The translations under genes and the position numbers were made by a program. Below the pieces are notes generated by a model. It worked only from the letters and a program-made list of their open reading frames with translations. It was not told the origin of the DNA and ran no database searches. Positions 7,813-16,782 of a stretch of 64,000 bases of DNA are shown piece after piece. This stretch comes from Cochlodiniinecator piscidefendens (GTDB taxonomy: Bacteria > Pseudomonadota > Alphaproteobacteria > Rhodobacterales > Rhodobacteraceae). The first letter of the stretch is position 1, and each line of letters begins with the position of its first letter. The stretch lies in contig NZ_JAAOIE010000003.1 in NCBI RefSeq assembly GCF_011326755.1, forward strand, positions 348,804-412,803, given 5' to 3'.

Positions 7813-9364
7813 ATACACAAAACCAGATACAGATGCTCCGAGACAGGCGCTGATCTATTGCCGCGTGTCGTCACGGGCGCAAGAAGCGGATGGTCACGGT
7901 CTTCAGAGCCAAGAAACCCGTTGTCGTGAATTTGCTGCATCGCAGGGACATGAAGTCGCTGCGGTGTTTCCAGATACGATCACAGGCGGCGGTGATTTCA
8001 TGAAAAGACCCGGAATGGTGGCGCTGCTGTCATTCTTGGACGCTCAACCAGATACGCAGTTTGTCGTGATCTTCGATGATCTCAAACGCTTTGCGCGGGA
8101 CACGCGGTTTCACCTTGATTTGCGTGAGGCGTTTCGTGTGCGGGGTGCCACGATTGAATGTTTGAATTTCAAGTTTGATGAAACGCCCGAAGGTGAATTT
8201 ATCGAAACGATCATGGCCGCCCAAGGTGCATTAGAGCGCAAGCAAAACGGTCGGCAAGTAGCGCAAAAGATGAAGGCGCGGATGCAGTTGGGATATTGGG
8301 TCCACAACGCACCAGTTGGCTTTCGATACAAGACCGTAAAAGGCCATGGTAAATTGCTGCACCCAGATGAGCCAGACGCAAGCGCCGTGCGTGAGGCTAT
8401 TGAAGGTTTTGCGATTGGGAGGTTCCGCACTCAGGCCGAAGTGAAGCGATTTCTGGAATCCAAGCCTGATTATCCACACATAAAAGACGGTAAGGTTCGG
8501 GACAAACGTGTTACGGATTTACTGACCAACCCTCTCTACGCGGGTTACGTCTGTAGCGAGGTCTATGAGCTGAACTGGCTGAAAGGCCAACACGAGCCTC
8601 TTGTTTCAATGGCGACGTTTGAAAAGGTCCAAGCACGTCTTAATGACACAGGCTATGCCCCTGCACGCGCAGATATCGGCGAGGACTTCGCCTTGCGCGG
8701 TTTTGCTACCTGTGGCGATTGCGGAGCCAAGCTGCGCTCTTCTTGGTCAAAGGGGAAGACCAAGTATTATCCTTATTACCTGTGCCACACGAAGGACTGT
8801 GAAAGTTACGGGAAGTCCATCTCACGTGCCAAAATTGAAGGAGCATTTGAAGAGGTCGTGAAGTCTCTGCAACCCAGCCCGACATATATGATTTTGGCAA
8901 AGAAGATGTTCAAAAGAGCGTGGGAGGGTCGTATAGAACACACCAAAGACGCTGCACGTTCCGCGAAACGGCAAATCACTGAAACTGATACTAAAATCGA
9001 AGCTTTGCTTTCTCGCATCATGCGCACGAATGACGATTCAATCATCGGCGCTTACGAAAAAAGGATCGCAAAATTGGAAAGATCAAAGGTGCTTATGGCC
9101 GAAAACCTCACAAAAACGCCGAAAAAATCGAACAGCTACGAAGCATTCCTAGAACTCGCCCTTACAGTGCTCTCAAACCCTTGGAAAATATGGGAAAGCG
9201 GCGATAGAAACCTGCGCAGAATCGTGCTGAGATTGGGGTTTTCAGGCGGATTTTCGTATCATCGGATAAATGGACCTAGAACACCAGAAATAGCGTTACC
9301 GTTCAAGGCGTTAGGTATGATTTCAAGGGGTGTAAAAGTTAATGGTGCTGTGAGGGAGGATTGA
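7799..9364 (+). CDS. Large serine recombinase / site-specific integrase
   Basis: The 521-residue protein has the resolvase N-terminal catalytic domain with YCRVSS (catalytic Ser24) and FDDLKRFARD. A recombinase domain follows (about 155-300, including TNPLYAGYV), then a zinc ribbon (CGDCG ... CHTKDC, about 305-345) and a C-terminal coiled coil, the standard order for large serine integrases. ATG 7799 with AAAGGA six bases upstream is preferred over ATG 7775. The last codons run into the 3' end of the oppositely oriented tRNA-Thr, so it sits directly at a likely integration site and marks the right end of the island. Confidence 0.93.
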   Translation: MRQNRYTKPDTDAPRQALIYCRVSSRAQEADGHGLQSQETRCREFAASQGHEVAAVFPDTITGGGDFMKRPGMVALLSFLDAQPDTQFVVIFDDLKRFARDTRFHLDLREAFRVRGATIECLNFKFDETPEGEFIETIMAAQGALERKQNGRQVAQKMKARMQLGYWVHNAPVGFRYKTVKGHGKLLHPDEPDASAVREAIEGFAIGRFRTQAEVKRFLESKPDYPHIKDGKVRDKRVTDLLTNPLYAGYVCSEVYELNWLKGQHEPLVSMATFEKVQARLNDTGYAPARADIGEDFALRGFATCGDCGAKLRSSWSKGKTKYYPYYLCHTKDCESYGKSISRAKIEGAFEEVVKSLQPSPTYMILAKKMFKRAWEGRIEHTKDAARSAKRQITETDTKIEALLSRIMRTNDDSIIGAYEKRIAKLERSKVLMAENLTKTPKKSNSYEAFLELALTVLSNPWKIWESGDRNLRRIVLRLGFSGGFSYHRINGPRTPEIALPFKALGMISRGVKVNGAVRED

Positions 9365-9417
9365 ACTCCCGACCTCGTCATTACCAATGACGCGCTCTAC
9401 CACTGAGCTACCACAGC
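9343..9417 (-). tRNA. tRNA-Thr (GGT anticodon)
   Basis: Read on the minus strand, 75 nt fold as a tRNA. The acceptor arms GCTGTGG/TCACAGC include one G-U pair. The D arm is AGCTCAGTGGTAGAGC. The anticodon stem CGTCA/TGACG encloses loop TTGGTAA with anticodon GGT. The T arm is GGGAG-TTCAATC-CTCCC. Discriminator A and an encoded CCA follow. The 3' end abuts and overlaps the stop region of the serine recombinase, as expected if the element integrated at this tRNA. Confidence 0.96.
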
Positions 9418-9515
9418 CTAGGCAATTGTGCCTTGTGTGGCGCTCTCTAATGCTATTCGCAAAGTCGTGCAAGCCTAATCTGGACCCTTTTTAATAGCTG
9501 CGTTAGGAAGGGGGC

Positions 9516-9686
9516 ATGAACAAGGCAAACGACACACAGAAACGCACTGAAAAAAAGGCCCCCAAAGGTCAAAGCCGAGATGATCGCCTTAAGGCATCTC
9601 TAAAGGCGAACATGGGGAAACGCAAAGCGCAGGCACGTGCGCGCAATGATTCCGGGGCAACCCCGAGCGAGGCAAAGGAAGAGTAA
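9516..9686 (+). CDS. Small basic conserved-type protein upstream of murA
   Basis: ATG 9516, with GGAAGGGGG upstream, opens a 56-residue frame rich in Lys/Arg and Ala (QSRDDRLKASLKANMGKRKAQ). It ends with TAA at 9684-9686, immediately followed by the murA ATG at 9687, so the two are almost certainly translationally coupled. Small basic proteins in this position occur upstream of murA in related bacteria. Nothing in the sequence shows its function. Confidence 0.75.
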   Translation: MNKANDTQKRTEKKAPKGQSRDDRLKASLKANMGKRKAQARARNDSGATPSEAKEE

Positions 9687-10952
9687 ATGGATTCGATAGT
9701 TGTTACAGGCGGCGGGCCACTGAATGGTGAAATTCCAATCGCGGGGGCTAAAAATGCATGTCTCACACTTATGCCTGCGACTTTGCTCAGCGAAGAGCCG
9801 CTTACGCTGACCAATGCGCCGCGCCTGTCTGATATTAAAACCATGACCACTTTGCTGCAATCGCTGGGGGCCGAAGTGACCTCTATGCAGGACGGGCAGG
9901 TTTTGGCGATGTCGTCGCATAATATCCATAATCATACAGCTGATTACGATATCGTGCGTAAGATGCGCGCATCTATTTTGGTTCTTGGGCCGATGTTGGC
10001 ACGCGACGGCCATGCAATCGTATCTTTGCCCGGTGGATGTGCGATTGGTGCGCGGCCTGTTGATTTACATCTGAAAGCGCTTGAGGCGATGGGCGCAGAG
10101 CTCGAGCTGAAAGATGGCTATGTTCACGCCAAAGCAATGCAAGGTCTTAAGGGCGGCGTGATTGACTTTGACTTTGCTTCTGTTGGGGCAACTGAAAACG
10201 CTTTGATGGCAGCGACTTTGGCCAAGGGCACAACCGTTATTAATAACGCAGCGCGCGAACCAGAGATTGTCGATTTGGCCGACTGCCTACGCCGGATGGG
10301 TGCGCAGATCGAAGGGGATGGAACACCTTCTATTACCATCCAAGGTGTGGATCGTTTGAACGGTGCAACTCATCCTGTGGTAACAGACCGTATTGAACTG
10401 GGCACTTACATGCTCGCTCCAGCGATCGCAGGCGGTGAAGTTGAATTGATTGGTGGGCGCATTAATTTGTTGTCTGCTTTTTGTGAAAAACTGGATGCAG
10501 CGGGTATTTCAGTTGAGGAAACTCAGCGGGGACTCAAGGTTAGCCGTAAAAATGGGCGGGTGAATGCGGTTAATGTTGTGACTGAACCGTTTCCGGGCTT
10601 TCCGACCGATCTACAGGCGCAAATGATGGCGTTGCTTTGTACGGCAGAGGGCACATCTGTTCTGGAAGAAAAGATCTTTGAGAACCGCTTTATGCATGCG
10701 CCTGAATTGTTACGCATGGGCGCGCAAATTGATGTCCAAGGCGGTACTGCGACGGTTACCGGGGTGGATAAACTAAAAGGCGCGCCTGTGATGGCCACGG
10801 ATTTGCGGGCGTCGGTTTCGCTTATTCTAGCTGGGTTGGCCGCCGAAGGTGAAACAACGGTTAGCCGGGTGTACCATCTTGATCGCGGATATGAACATGT
10901 GGTTGGGAAACTGTCTGCCGTTGGGGCGAAGATCGAAAGGATCAAAGAATAA
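9687..10952 (+). CDS. murA: UDP-N-acetylglucosamine 1-carboxyvinyltransferase
   Basis: This 421-residue cytoplasmic enzyme transfers enolpyruvate from PEP to UDP-GlcNAc, the first committed step of peptidoglycan synthesis. It shows the N-terminal [17 protein letters not shown] signature and the active-site cysteine in [11 protein letters not shown] (Cys118), the form sensitive to fosfomycin. The terminal TAA overlaps the ATG of the following DUF2948 gene by one base, so the small basic protein, murA and DUF2948 form one operon. Length and motifs match the family fully. Confidence 0.98.
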   Translation: MDSIVVTGGGPLNGEIPIAGAKNACLTLMPATLLSEEPLTLTNAPRLSDIKTMTTLLQSLGAEVTSMQDGQVLAMSSHNIHNHTADYDIVRKMRASILVLGPMLARDGHAIVSLPGGCAIGARPVDLHLKALEAMGAELELKDGYVHAKAMQGLKGGVIDFDFASVGATENALMAATLAKGTTVINNAAREPEIVDLADCLRRMGAQIEGDGTPSITIQGVDRLNGATHPVVTDRIELGTYMLAPAIAGGEVELIGGRINLLSAFCEKLDAAGISVEETQRGLKVSRKNGRVNAVNVVTEPFPGFPTDLQAQMMALLCTAEGTSVLEEKIFENRFMHAPELLRMGAQIDVQGGTATVTGVDKLKGAPVMATDLRASVSLILAGLAAEGETTVSRVYHLDRGYEHVVGKLSAVGAKIERIKE

Positions 10953-11431
10953 TGGCACAAGACGCAACATTTGAAGAGGGTGGTGAACAGCCGCTTCGTC
11001 TAAAAGCAAACGATACAGATGATCTGGCGATTATTGCGTCGCTTGCACAGGATGCTGTTTTTCCTGCAAGCGAAATTTCTTTTCAGAAATCGCAGCGTCG
11101 CTTTGCTATTTTGTTAAATCGGTTCCGTTGGGAAGATAAAACAGCGGCTGAGCGGCGTGGACGCTCTTATGAACGTGTTCAATCTGTGCTGCTGGTTGAG
11201 GATGTTCTGAACGTCAAATCCCAAGGGGTTGAACGTGGTGACGCTGATACGGTCCTGTCTTTGTTGTCGGTCGAGTTTGAGCCCGGTGAAGATGGAACAG
11301 GGCGCGTGGTCCTGACACTGGCAGGGGATGGCGCAATCGCGCTGGACGTTGAAGTATTGGACGTTGCGCTAAAGGATGTCACTCGTCCTTACGTGGCCCC
11401 ATCGAAACAAGCACCAAAGCACGACGATTAA
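10952..11431 (+). CDS. DUF2948 family protein
   Basis: The 159-residue protein matches the alphaproteobacterial DUF2948 pattern: a start region with LRLKANDTDDLAIIASLAQDA, then the FAILLNRFRWE core and a C-terminal strand-rich half. Its function is unknown. The ATG overlaps the murA stop (TAATG), and it lies upstream of hisD, a linkage typical of Rhodobacterales. About 108 bp separate it from hisD. Confidence 0.9.
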   Translation: MAQDATFEEGGEQPLRLKANDTDDLAIIASLAQDAVFPASEISFQKSQRRFAILLNRFRWEDKTAAERRGRSYERVQSVLLVEDVLNVKSQGVERGDADTVLSLLSVEFEPGEDGTGRVVLTLAGDGAIALDVEVLDVALKDVTRPYVAPSKQAPKHDD

Positions 11432-11539
11432 TCGTCTGTAAGCAACAATGAATAGGGGCGCTGTGATGCGCTCCTGCGACGGCTTGGTGCTTGAGGCCAA
11501 CGCTGGACACCGCTATGAGGGCAATCAAAGGAGACCCTC

Positions 11540-12841
11540 ATGCCACTGTTTCTAGATACAACTGCCCCAAATTTTGAAGCAGACTTCGCAACGTTTCTAA
11601 CGACCAAGCGCGAAGATAGCCCAGATGTCGATGCGGTGGTCGCGGATATCATTCATGATGTTCGTCAAAGAGGCGACAGTGCTGTTATTGAGCTGACCTC
11701 AAAATTTGACCGGCTTGATCTGGCAGCCGATGGTTTAGCTTTTTCAGAGGCCGAAATAGATGCGGAATGCGCCAAGGTTTCGCCAGAAGAACGTGCCGCG
11801 CTAGAGCTTGCTGCGGATCGTATCCGTGCATACCATTTGCGCCAAGTGCCCGAGGATCAAAGTTGGACAGATGCCGCTGGCGCTACGCTGGGCTGGCGCT
11901 GGGGACCGGTCTCTGCGGCAGGGTTGTATGTGCCCGGTGGATTGGCAAGTTATCCCTCATCGGTTTTGATGAATGCAATCCCGGCAAAGGTGGCTGGGGT
12001 TGAACGGTTGGCTATATGTGTGCCGACCCCTGACGGTATTGTTAACCCGCTGGTGTTGTTGGCCGCACGTATCGCGGGTGTCGATGAAGTGTACCGCATT
12101 GGCGGGGCACAGGCGATTGCAGCGCTGGCTTATGGAACTGAAACAATTGCTCCGGTTGATAAGATCACTGGACCAGGCAATGCGTTTGTCGCGGCTGCAA
12201 AGCGAAGGGTGTTTGGCAAGGTTGGCATTGATATGATTGCTGGCCCATCAGAGATCTTGGTTGTCGCGGATAAAAACAATAATCCCGATTGGATTGCCGT
12301 CGATTTGATGTCTCAGGCAGAGCATGATGAAAGCGCGCAATCCATTTTAATAACAGATGATCCTGCATTTGGTCAGGATGTTGCCAAAGCTGTTGAAAAG
12401 CGTTTGGAAACATTGGAACGCACAGATATCGCAACGCCTAGCTGGCGTGATTTTGGGGCAATCATCACTGTTCAAAATATGGACGAGGCCATTGCATTGT
12501 CGGATCGTATCGCGCCGGAGCATCTCGAGCTTTGCGTAGAGGATGCTGAAGGCATGGCGGAAAAGATCAAACATGCTGGCGCGATATTTATCGGCCAATA
12601 TACACCCGAAGCAATCGGCGACTATATCGGCGGTCCTAACCATGTGTTGCCAACCGCCCGTTCGGCGCGTTTTTCGTCCGGGCTTTCGGTGCTTGATTTC
12701 CTAAAGCGCACAACGCTTTCTAAAATGACCCCAATGGCATTGCGTGCGATTGGCCCAGCAGGTGAAACACTGGCGCAATCCGAAAGCCTTGAGGCGCATG
12801 GTTTGTCGATACGGCTCCGGTTGGATCATCTGAACACCTAA
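11540..12841 (+). CDS. hisD: Histidinol dehydrogenase
   Basis: The 433-residue zinc enzyme carries out the last two oxidations of histidine biosynthesis, L-histidinol to L-histidine with two NAD+. Diagnostic motifs are GLYVPGGLASYPSSVLMN, TGPGNAFVAAAKR, the zinc/substrate region AGPSEI and QAEHDE, and the catalytic EHLEL near residue 330. The ATG at 11540 follows AAAGGAGA. It stands apart from other his genes here, as is common in this group, and heads the conserved hisD-UPF0262-phosphatase-infA-maf-RNase-yacG neighbourhood. Confidence 0.98.
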   Translation: MPLFLDTTAPNFEADFATFLTTKREDSPDVDAVVADIIHDVRQRGDSAVIELTSKFDRLDLAADGLAFSEAEIDAECAKVSPEERAALELAADRIRAYHLRQVPEDQSWTDAAGATLGWRWGPVSAAGLYVPGGLASYPSSVLMNAIPAKVAGVERLAICVPTPDGIVNPLVLLAARIAGVDEVYRIGGAQAIAALAYGTETIAPVDKITGPGNAFVAAAKRRVFGKVGIDMIAGPSEILVVADKNNNPDWIAVDLMSQAEHDESAQSILITDDPAFGQDVAKAVEKRLETLERTDIATPSWRDFGAIITVQNMDEAIALSDRIAPEHLELCVEDAEGMAEKIKHAGAIFIGQYTPEAIGDYIGGPNHVLPTARSARFSSGLSVLDFLKRTTLSKMTPMALRAIGPAGETLAQSESLEAHGLSIRLRLDHLNT

Positions 12842-12915
12842 GCCAACTTTAATAATTGCTCGATATTTTTGCACACCTAGGATATCAGCGATGAAACGAT
12901 TGAAAAGTTACTGCA

Positions 12916-13395
12916 ATGAACCGCATTTGCCATATTGAAATTGATGATCGCGGCCTCGCCGTGCCGACACCAGAAATCGAGCAAGAGCGCAAAGTCGCTA
13001 TTTTTGATCTGTTGGAAGACAACAGTTTCACCTTGCCCGTGCGTGAAGGGCGTGAGGTGCCGGCAGGGCCCTATCGTCTCGGACTTGCGATAAAAGAGCG
13101 TCGGTTGGTGTTTGACATCATGACTGAGGACGCTGCGAAAGCAGGTGAATTTCATCTATCGCTGGGGCCGTTTCGCCAAGTTGTGAAAGATTACTTTCAG
13201 ATATGCGAAAGCTATTTTGATGCCGTGAAAAAACTCACGCCATCACAAATCGAGGCAATTGATATGGCACGCCGCGGGATTCACAATGAAGGTGCGCGCG
13301 TGCTTCAGGAACGTCTAGAAGGCAAGGCAGAGATTGATATTGACACCGCGCGTCGGTTGTTCACACTGATCTGCGTTTTGCATTTCGGGGGGTAA
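12916..13395 (+). CDS. UPF0262 family protein
   Basis: The 159-residue protein matches UPF0262, an alphaproteobacterial family of unknown function, with the typical opening ICHIEIDDRGL and FHLSLGPFRQVVKDYFQICESY in the middle. It lies between hisD and the low-molecular-weight phosphatase, its usual place. The next gene starts 3 bp after its TAA, and the ribosome site for that gene (GGGGGG) lies in its last codons. Confidence 0.92.
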   Translation: MNRICHIEIDDRGLAVPTPEIEQERKVAIFDLLEDNSFTLPVREGREVPAGPYRLGLAIKERRLVFDIMTEDAAKAGEFHLSLGPFRQVVKDYFQICESYFDAVKKLTPSQIEAIDMARRGIHNEGARVLQERLEGKAEIDIDTARRLFTLICVLHFGG

Positions 13396-13398
13396 TGC

Positions 13399-13860
13399 GT
13401 GTCCTTTAAGGAACTGCCACAATCCATTCTTTTTTGTTGCGACTATAATGCTGTTCGTTCCCCAATGGCCGAAGGGCTGATGAAAAAGTATTATGGCACG
13501 TCAACCTATGTTCAGTCTGCAGGTGTGAAAAGCGATCTTGATATTGATGGTTTTTCTATTGCGGTTTGTCAGGAGATGGATGTTGAATTATCACGCCATC
13601 GGTCGCGTTCTTTTGATGAAATGGAAGAGTGGGGCGATGATCTTTCAAGTTTTGATTTGGTCGTTGCTCTTTCCCCGGCTAGCCAGCGCAAGGCACTCGA
13701 TCTGACGCGGTTCTATCACCTGGATGTTGATTATTGGCAAATCATTGACCCAACCGGTTTGGGAGAAACGCGCGAAGCTAAATTGAGTTCTTATCGTCAA
13801 GCGCGCGATCAAATCAGCGATAAGTTGATTGAACGATTTGGGCCACCAAGGTTGTCTTAA
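13399..13860 (+). CDS. Low-molecular-weight protein tyrosine phosphatase family protein
   Basis: The 153-residue protein has the N-terminal CX5R phosphatase loop as C-DYNAV-R-SPMAEG, following LFCCDYNAVR. This is shared by low-molecular-weight protein tyrosine phosphatases and arsenate reductases of the ArsC type. Conserved linkage with UPF0262 and infA in alphaproteobacteria favours a housekeeping phosphatase over arsenate resistance, but the substrate is unknown. Translation starts at GTG 13399 behind a G-rich ribosome site in the end of UPF0262. Confidence 0.88.
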   Translation: MSFKELPQSILFCCDYNAVRSPMAEGLMKKYYGTSTYVQSAGVKSDLDIDGFSIAVCQEMDVELSRHRSRSFDEMEEWGDDLSSFDLVVALSPASQRKALDLTRFYHLDVDYWQIIDPTGLGETREAKLSSYRQARDQISDKLIERFGPPRLS

Positions 13861-14015
13861 TTGTGTTGGATATGTTGATTTTTGTCGCTCTTTGTCGATG
13901 AATGGGAGGTTCAGCATTGACGAGGCGAATGTCTTTGGATTGTTCTGCATCAAATTGGATTGGGTATAACCCAGTTTGAAATCTGAACAGTATGCCAAAA
14001 ACTTGGAAGACCGAT

Positions 14016-14414
14016 ATGTCTGTTGAAACGCTTAAACGCTATTACGATGCTTTCAATGCAGGTGACACCGCCGCAATGATTGATGAACTTTCCGACGAAT
14101 TTTCCCACGATGTGAACGAAGGTGAAACGCGGCTGGGGAAAGAAGCCTTTGGTACGTTCTGCGATCATATGTCGGAATGCTACAAAGAAGTACTGACCGA
14201 TATGACATTGTTTGTCTCAGACGACGGATCACGAGGCGCGGCAGAATTTATCGTAAACGGAACCTATTTGAAAACCGATCCGGGTCTACCTGAAGCCCAC
14301 GGGCAATCCTATAAATTGCCTGCTGGGGCATTTTTCAGCCTGTCTGACGGAAAAATCACACGCGTTACAACTTATTACAATCTGAATGAATGGACCAAAC
14401 AGGTTAGCCAATGA
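14016..14414 (+). CDS. NTF2/SnoaL-like family protein
   Basis: The 132-residue protein fits the nuclear transport factor 2 / SnoaL alpha+beta barrel: an N-terminal helix (LKRYYDAFNAGDTAAM), then LSDEFSHDVNEGE and a C-terminal strand GKITRVTTYYNLNEW. These folds host small-molecule isomerases or hydratases, or simply bind ligand; no reaction can be assigned. The frame opens at 13992, but ATG 14016 has a GGAAGA site and gives the typical family start. It begins a three-gene insertion between the phosphatase and infA, and its stop overlaps the following GNAT gene by 4 bp. Confidence 0.8.
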   Translation: MSVETLKRYYDAFNAGDTAAMIDELSDEFSHDVNEGETRLGKEAFGTFCDHMSECYKEVLTDMTLFVSDDGSRGAAEFIVNGTYLKTDPGLPEAHGQSYKLPAGAFFSLSDGKITRVTTYYNLNEWTKQVSQ

Positions 14415-15028
14415 CATTGATCGTTAACGTGCTGACCGGGGCGGCATTGGATCAGGCGTTGGATGACGTCGCAAAATTGCGTCTCGCGGTATTTCGGGCC
14501 TACCCTTATCTTTACGATGGGGATCTAGGCTATGAACAACAGTACCTGCAAACCTACCGTGATAGTGACGGCGCTGTTTTGGTCGGGGCCTTTGATGGGG
14601 ATCGGCTTGTTGGGGCGTCAACGGGCACGCCTCTTTCAGAGCATGCAGACGATTTTGGGGTGGCGTTTTCTGGGGTAAGCGTCGATCTTAACGACGTGTT
14701 CTATTGCGCGGAATCTGTACTGTTGCCTGAATATCGTGGGCATGGAGTAGGGCATCAGTTTTTCGATCAGAGAGAAGCACATGCAATGCGGTTGGGGTTT
14801 TTAAAATCGACGTTTTGTAGCGTGGTACGGCCAGACAATCATCCGCTAAAGCCCGAAAACTACAGCCCGTTAGACAGGTTTTGGCAAAGCCGGGGGTATG
14901 CGCCGCTTGAGGGTGTGCGTGCCAAGTTTAGGTGGAAGGATCTGGACGAAAACGAAGAAACAGGAAAAGAGCTTCAGTTCTGGATTCGGGATTTGCCGAG
15001 TGCCTCAAATGTAGGAGAATGTTCATGA
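14411..15028 (+). CDS. GNAT family N-acetyltransferase
   Basis: The 205-residue protein has the acetyl-CoA binding signature in SVLLPEYRGHGVGHQFFDQRE (R-x-x-G-x-G/A type) and a C-terminal FWQSRGYAPL. The acceptor is unknown. It is coupled by ATGA overlaps to the NTF2-like gene upstream and the nitrilase gene downstream. The GNAT + carbon-nitrogen hydrolase pairing is common in bacteria, which suggests joint action on an amide or amine metabolite. That role is inference only. Confidence 0.88.
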   Translation: MTLIVNVLTGAALDQALDDVAKLRLAVFRAYPYLYDGDLGYEQQYLQTYRDSDGAVLVGAFDGDRLVGASTGTPLSEHADDFGVAFSGVSVDLNDVFYCAESVLLPEYRGHGVGHQFFDQREAHAMRLGFLKSTFCSVVRPDNHPLKPENYSPLDRFWQSRGYAPLEGVRAKFRWKDLDENEETGKELQFWIRDLPSASNVGECS

Positions 15029-15918
15029 AAATCGCAACTGCCGCCTATCCGATTGATTGGCACGAAACTTGGGCATCCTATGTCGAAAAGACAACGAAAT
15101 GGGTGGCTGAAGCGGCTAATAACGGCGCCGTTTTGTTGGTTTTCCCTGAATATGGGGCGATGGAATTGGCTTCACTTGCAGGCGCAAATGCGGCGGGTGA
15201 TATTGAGGCAAGCATGCAAGCTGTTTCTGATAGTTTAGAGCAGGCGAATGCGCTTTATGCTGAACTTGCGGCGTCTTTTGGGATTTACATCCTAGGGGCT
15301 TCTGCACCTTGCTATGTGGGCAAAAGACCGGTTAATCGGGCAATGTTCTTCACCCCCGATGGACAGTTGGCGCAACAAGACAAGCAGATTATGACTCGCT
15401 TTGAGCGAGACACAATGGATGTTATTCCCGGCGGTCCATTGACTGTGTTTGATACCAAAATCGGCCGTATCGGGGTGATTATTTGTTATGATAGCGAATT
15501 TCCCGATTTGTCGCGTGCGCTGATTGAGCAAGACGTTGAAATTTTGTTAGCGCCGTCTTGTACGGAAGGTCTGTCGGGATATTGGCGCGTTCGAATTGGC
15601 GCTATGGCGCGCGCGCTCGAAAGTCAGTGCGTTGTTGTGCATTCACCAACTGTTGGGGCCGCTGAATGGAACCCAATTGTTGACATGAATACAGGGGCCG
15701 CAGCGATCTATGGCCCGCCCGATAACGGGTTTCCCGACACTGGTGTCATTGCTGAGGGAAAGTTGAATGAACCGGGTTGGGTATACGGTGAAATTTCCCT
15801 AGATGCGATTCGAGAAGTGCGTCGCGACGGTCGTGTTCTGAACAAAACACACTGGTCAGAACAAGAAAGCAGGGTGCAAACTGTCACTATTGCGGACCTA
15901 CTGCCGAAAAACGCTTGA
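15025..15918 (+). CDS. Carbon-nitrogen hydrolase (nitrilase superfamily)
   Basis: The 297-residue protein has the nitrilase catalytic triad: Glu in VFPEYG, Lys in QDKQIMTRFE and Cys in VIICYDSEFP. Such enzymes hydrolyse non-peptide amides or nitriles. The start at ATG 15025 gives the normal family N-terminus (MKIATAAYPIDW) and overlaps the GNAT stop (ATGA); an upstream in-frame opening to 14932 is not used. It is the last gene of the NTF2-GNAT-nitrilase cassette. Its substrate cannot be told from sequence. Confidence 0.92.
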   Translation: MKIATAAYPIDWHETWASYVEKTTKWVAEAANNGAVLLVFPEYGAMELASLAGANAAGDIEASMQAVSDSLEQANALYAELAASFGIYILGASAPCYVGKRPVNRAMFFTPDGQLAQQDKQIMTRFERDTMDVIPGGPLTVFDTKIGRIGVIICYDSEFPDLSRALIEQDVEILLAPSCTEGLSGYWRVRIGAMARALESQCVVVHSPTVGAAEWNPIVDMNTGAAAIYGPPDNGFPDTGVIAEGKLNEPGWVYGEISLDAIREVRRDGRVLNKTHWSEQESRVQTVTIADLLPKNA

Positions 15919-15986
15919 AAAACCCGGAATAAAGGCGCATCTAAGCCGCGCCCGCATCTGGTCGGGTGGCTAACTATGGAGTGAAC

Positions 15987-16205
15987 ATGGCCAAGGAAGA
16001 AATGCTCGAATTTCCCGGCGTCGTAAAGGAACTCTTGCCAAATGCGACATTTCGGGTCGAGCTGGAAAACGGCCATGAAATTATCGCTCACACGGCAGGT
16101 AAGATGCGCAAAAACCGCATCCGGGTTCTGGCTGGGGACAAAGTCCAAGTTGAAATGACCCCTTACGATCTGACCAAAGGTCGGATCAACTACCGCTTTA
16201 AGTAA
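15987..16205 (+). CDS. infA: Translation initiation factor IF-1
   Basis: The 72-residue OB-fold protein is a textbook IF-1 ([13 protein letters not shown] ... GRINYRFK). It binds the ribosomal A site during initiation with IF-2 and IF-3. The start at ATG 15987 with TGGAG upstream gives the exact family N-terminus; the longer frame from 15966 is not needed. Maf follows after 4 bp, and the order infA-maf-RNase-yacG is conserved in alphaproteobacteria. Confidence 0.98.
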   Translation: MAKEEMLEFPGVVKELLPNATFRVELENGHEIIAHTAGKMRKNRIRVLAGDKVQVEMTPYDLTKGRINYRFK

Positions 16206-16209
16206 GCAG

Positions 16210-16782
16210 ATGACGCTTATCCTCGGCTCAGCCAGCCCGCGCCGGAAAGAGCTTCTGGCGCAAATCGGCATTGTGCCGGATGATATTCGTCCGGCAGACA
16301 TCGACGAAATCCCAAAACCAGGCGAAACGCCGCGCCCATACTGCGTGCGGCTTGCGCGTGAAAAGGCCTTGGCGGTCAAAGCGTTGCCAACCGAGGCAGT
16401 GCTGTCTGCCGATACGGTTGTTGCGCTTGGACGTCGTATTTTGGGGAAACCCGCGGGCGAGGCTGAAGCGCGCAAATATTTGCGGATGCTTTCGGGGCGT
16501 CGCCACCGAGTTGTTACGGCTGTGGCACTGCGATTAGGCGACAACCTGTGGGAAAAAGAAACTGTCACCGCCCTTAAGATGAAACAGCTGACAGAGGCAG
16601 ATATCGACGCCTACATCGCCACGGGCGAATGGGATGGCAAAGCGGGCGGTTATGGCATTCAGGGCTACGCAGGCCGGTTTATTCCATGGCTGAGCGGATC
16701 ATACACCGGTGTTGTCGGGCTTCCGCTTACGGAAACGGCGAGCCTACTACAAACTGCTGGGATCATTGGAGAAACCGCATGA
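16210..16782 (+). CDS. Maf-family nucleoside triphosphate pyrophosphatase
   Basis: The 190-residue protein has the Maf N-terminal signature [14 protein letters not shown] and the central [17 protein letters not shown] segment, as well as a [10 protein letters not shown] motif. Maf proteins hydrolyse dTTP/UTP or modified nucleotides to monophosphates, a house-cleaning role, and affect septum formation in some bacteria. It lies 4 bp after infA, and its TGA overlaps the ATG of the RNase gene. Confidence 0.95.
   Translation: MTLILGSASPRRKELLAQIGIVPDDIRPADIDEIPKPGETPRPYCVRLAREKALAVKALPTEAVLSADTVVALGRRILGKPAGEAEARKYLRMLSGRRHRVVTAVALRLGDNLWEKETVTALKMKQLTEADIDAYIATGEWDGKAGGYGIQGYAGRFIPWLSGSYTGVVGLPLTETASLLQTAGIIGETA

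Noticed and set aside
1-9364. Second copy of the tRNA-Thr 3' end as left attachment site
   Set aside because: None was found by reading; the left boundary must be outside the window or not tRNA-derived.
13399-13860. Arsenate reductase for the CX5R protein
   Set aside because: No arsenic genes adjoin, and the location is the conserved housekeeping position of the phosphatase.
15708-16568. 286-residue minus-strand frame over nitrilase, infA and maf
   Set aside because: It crosses three firmly identified plus-strand genes and reads as low-complexity Ser/Arg sequence.
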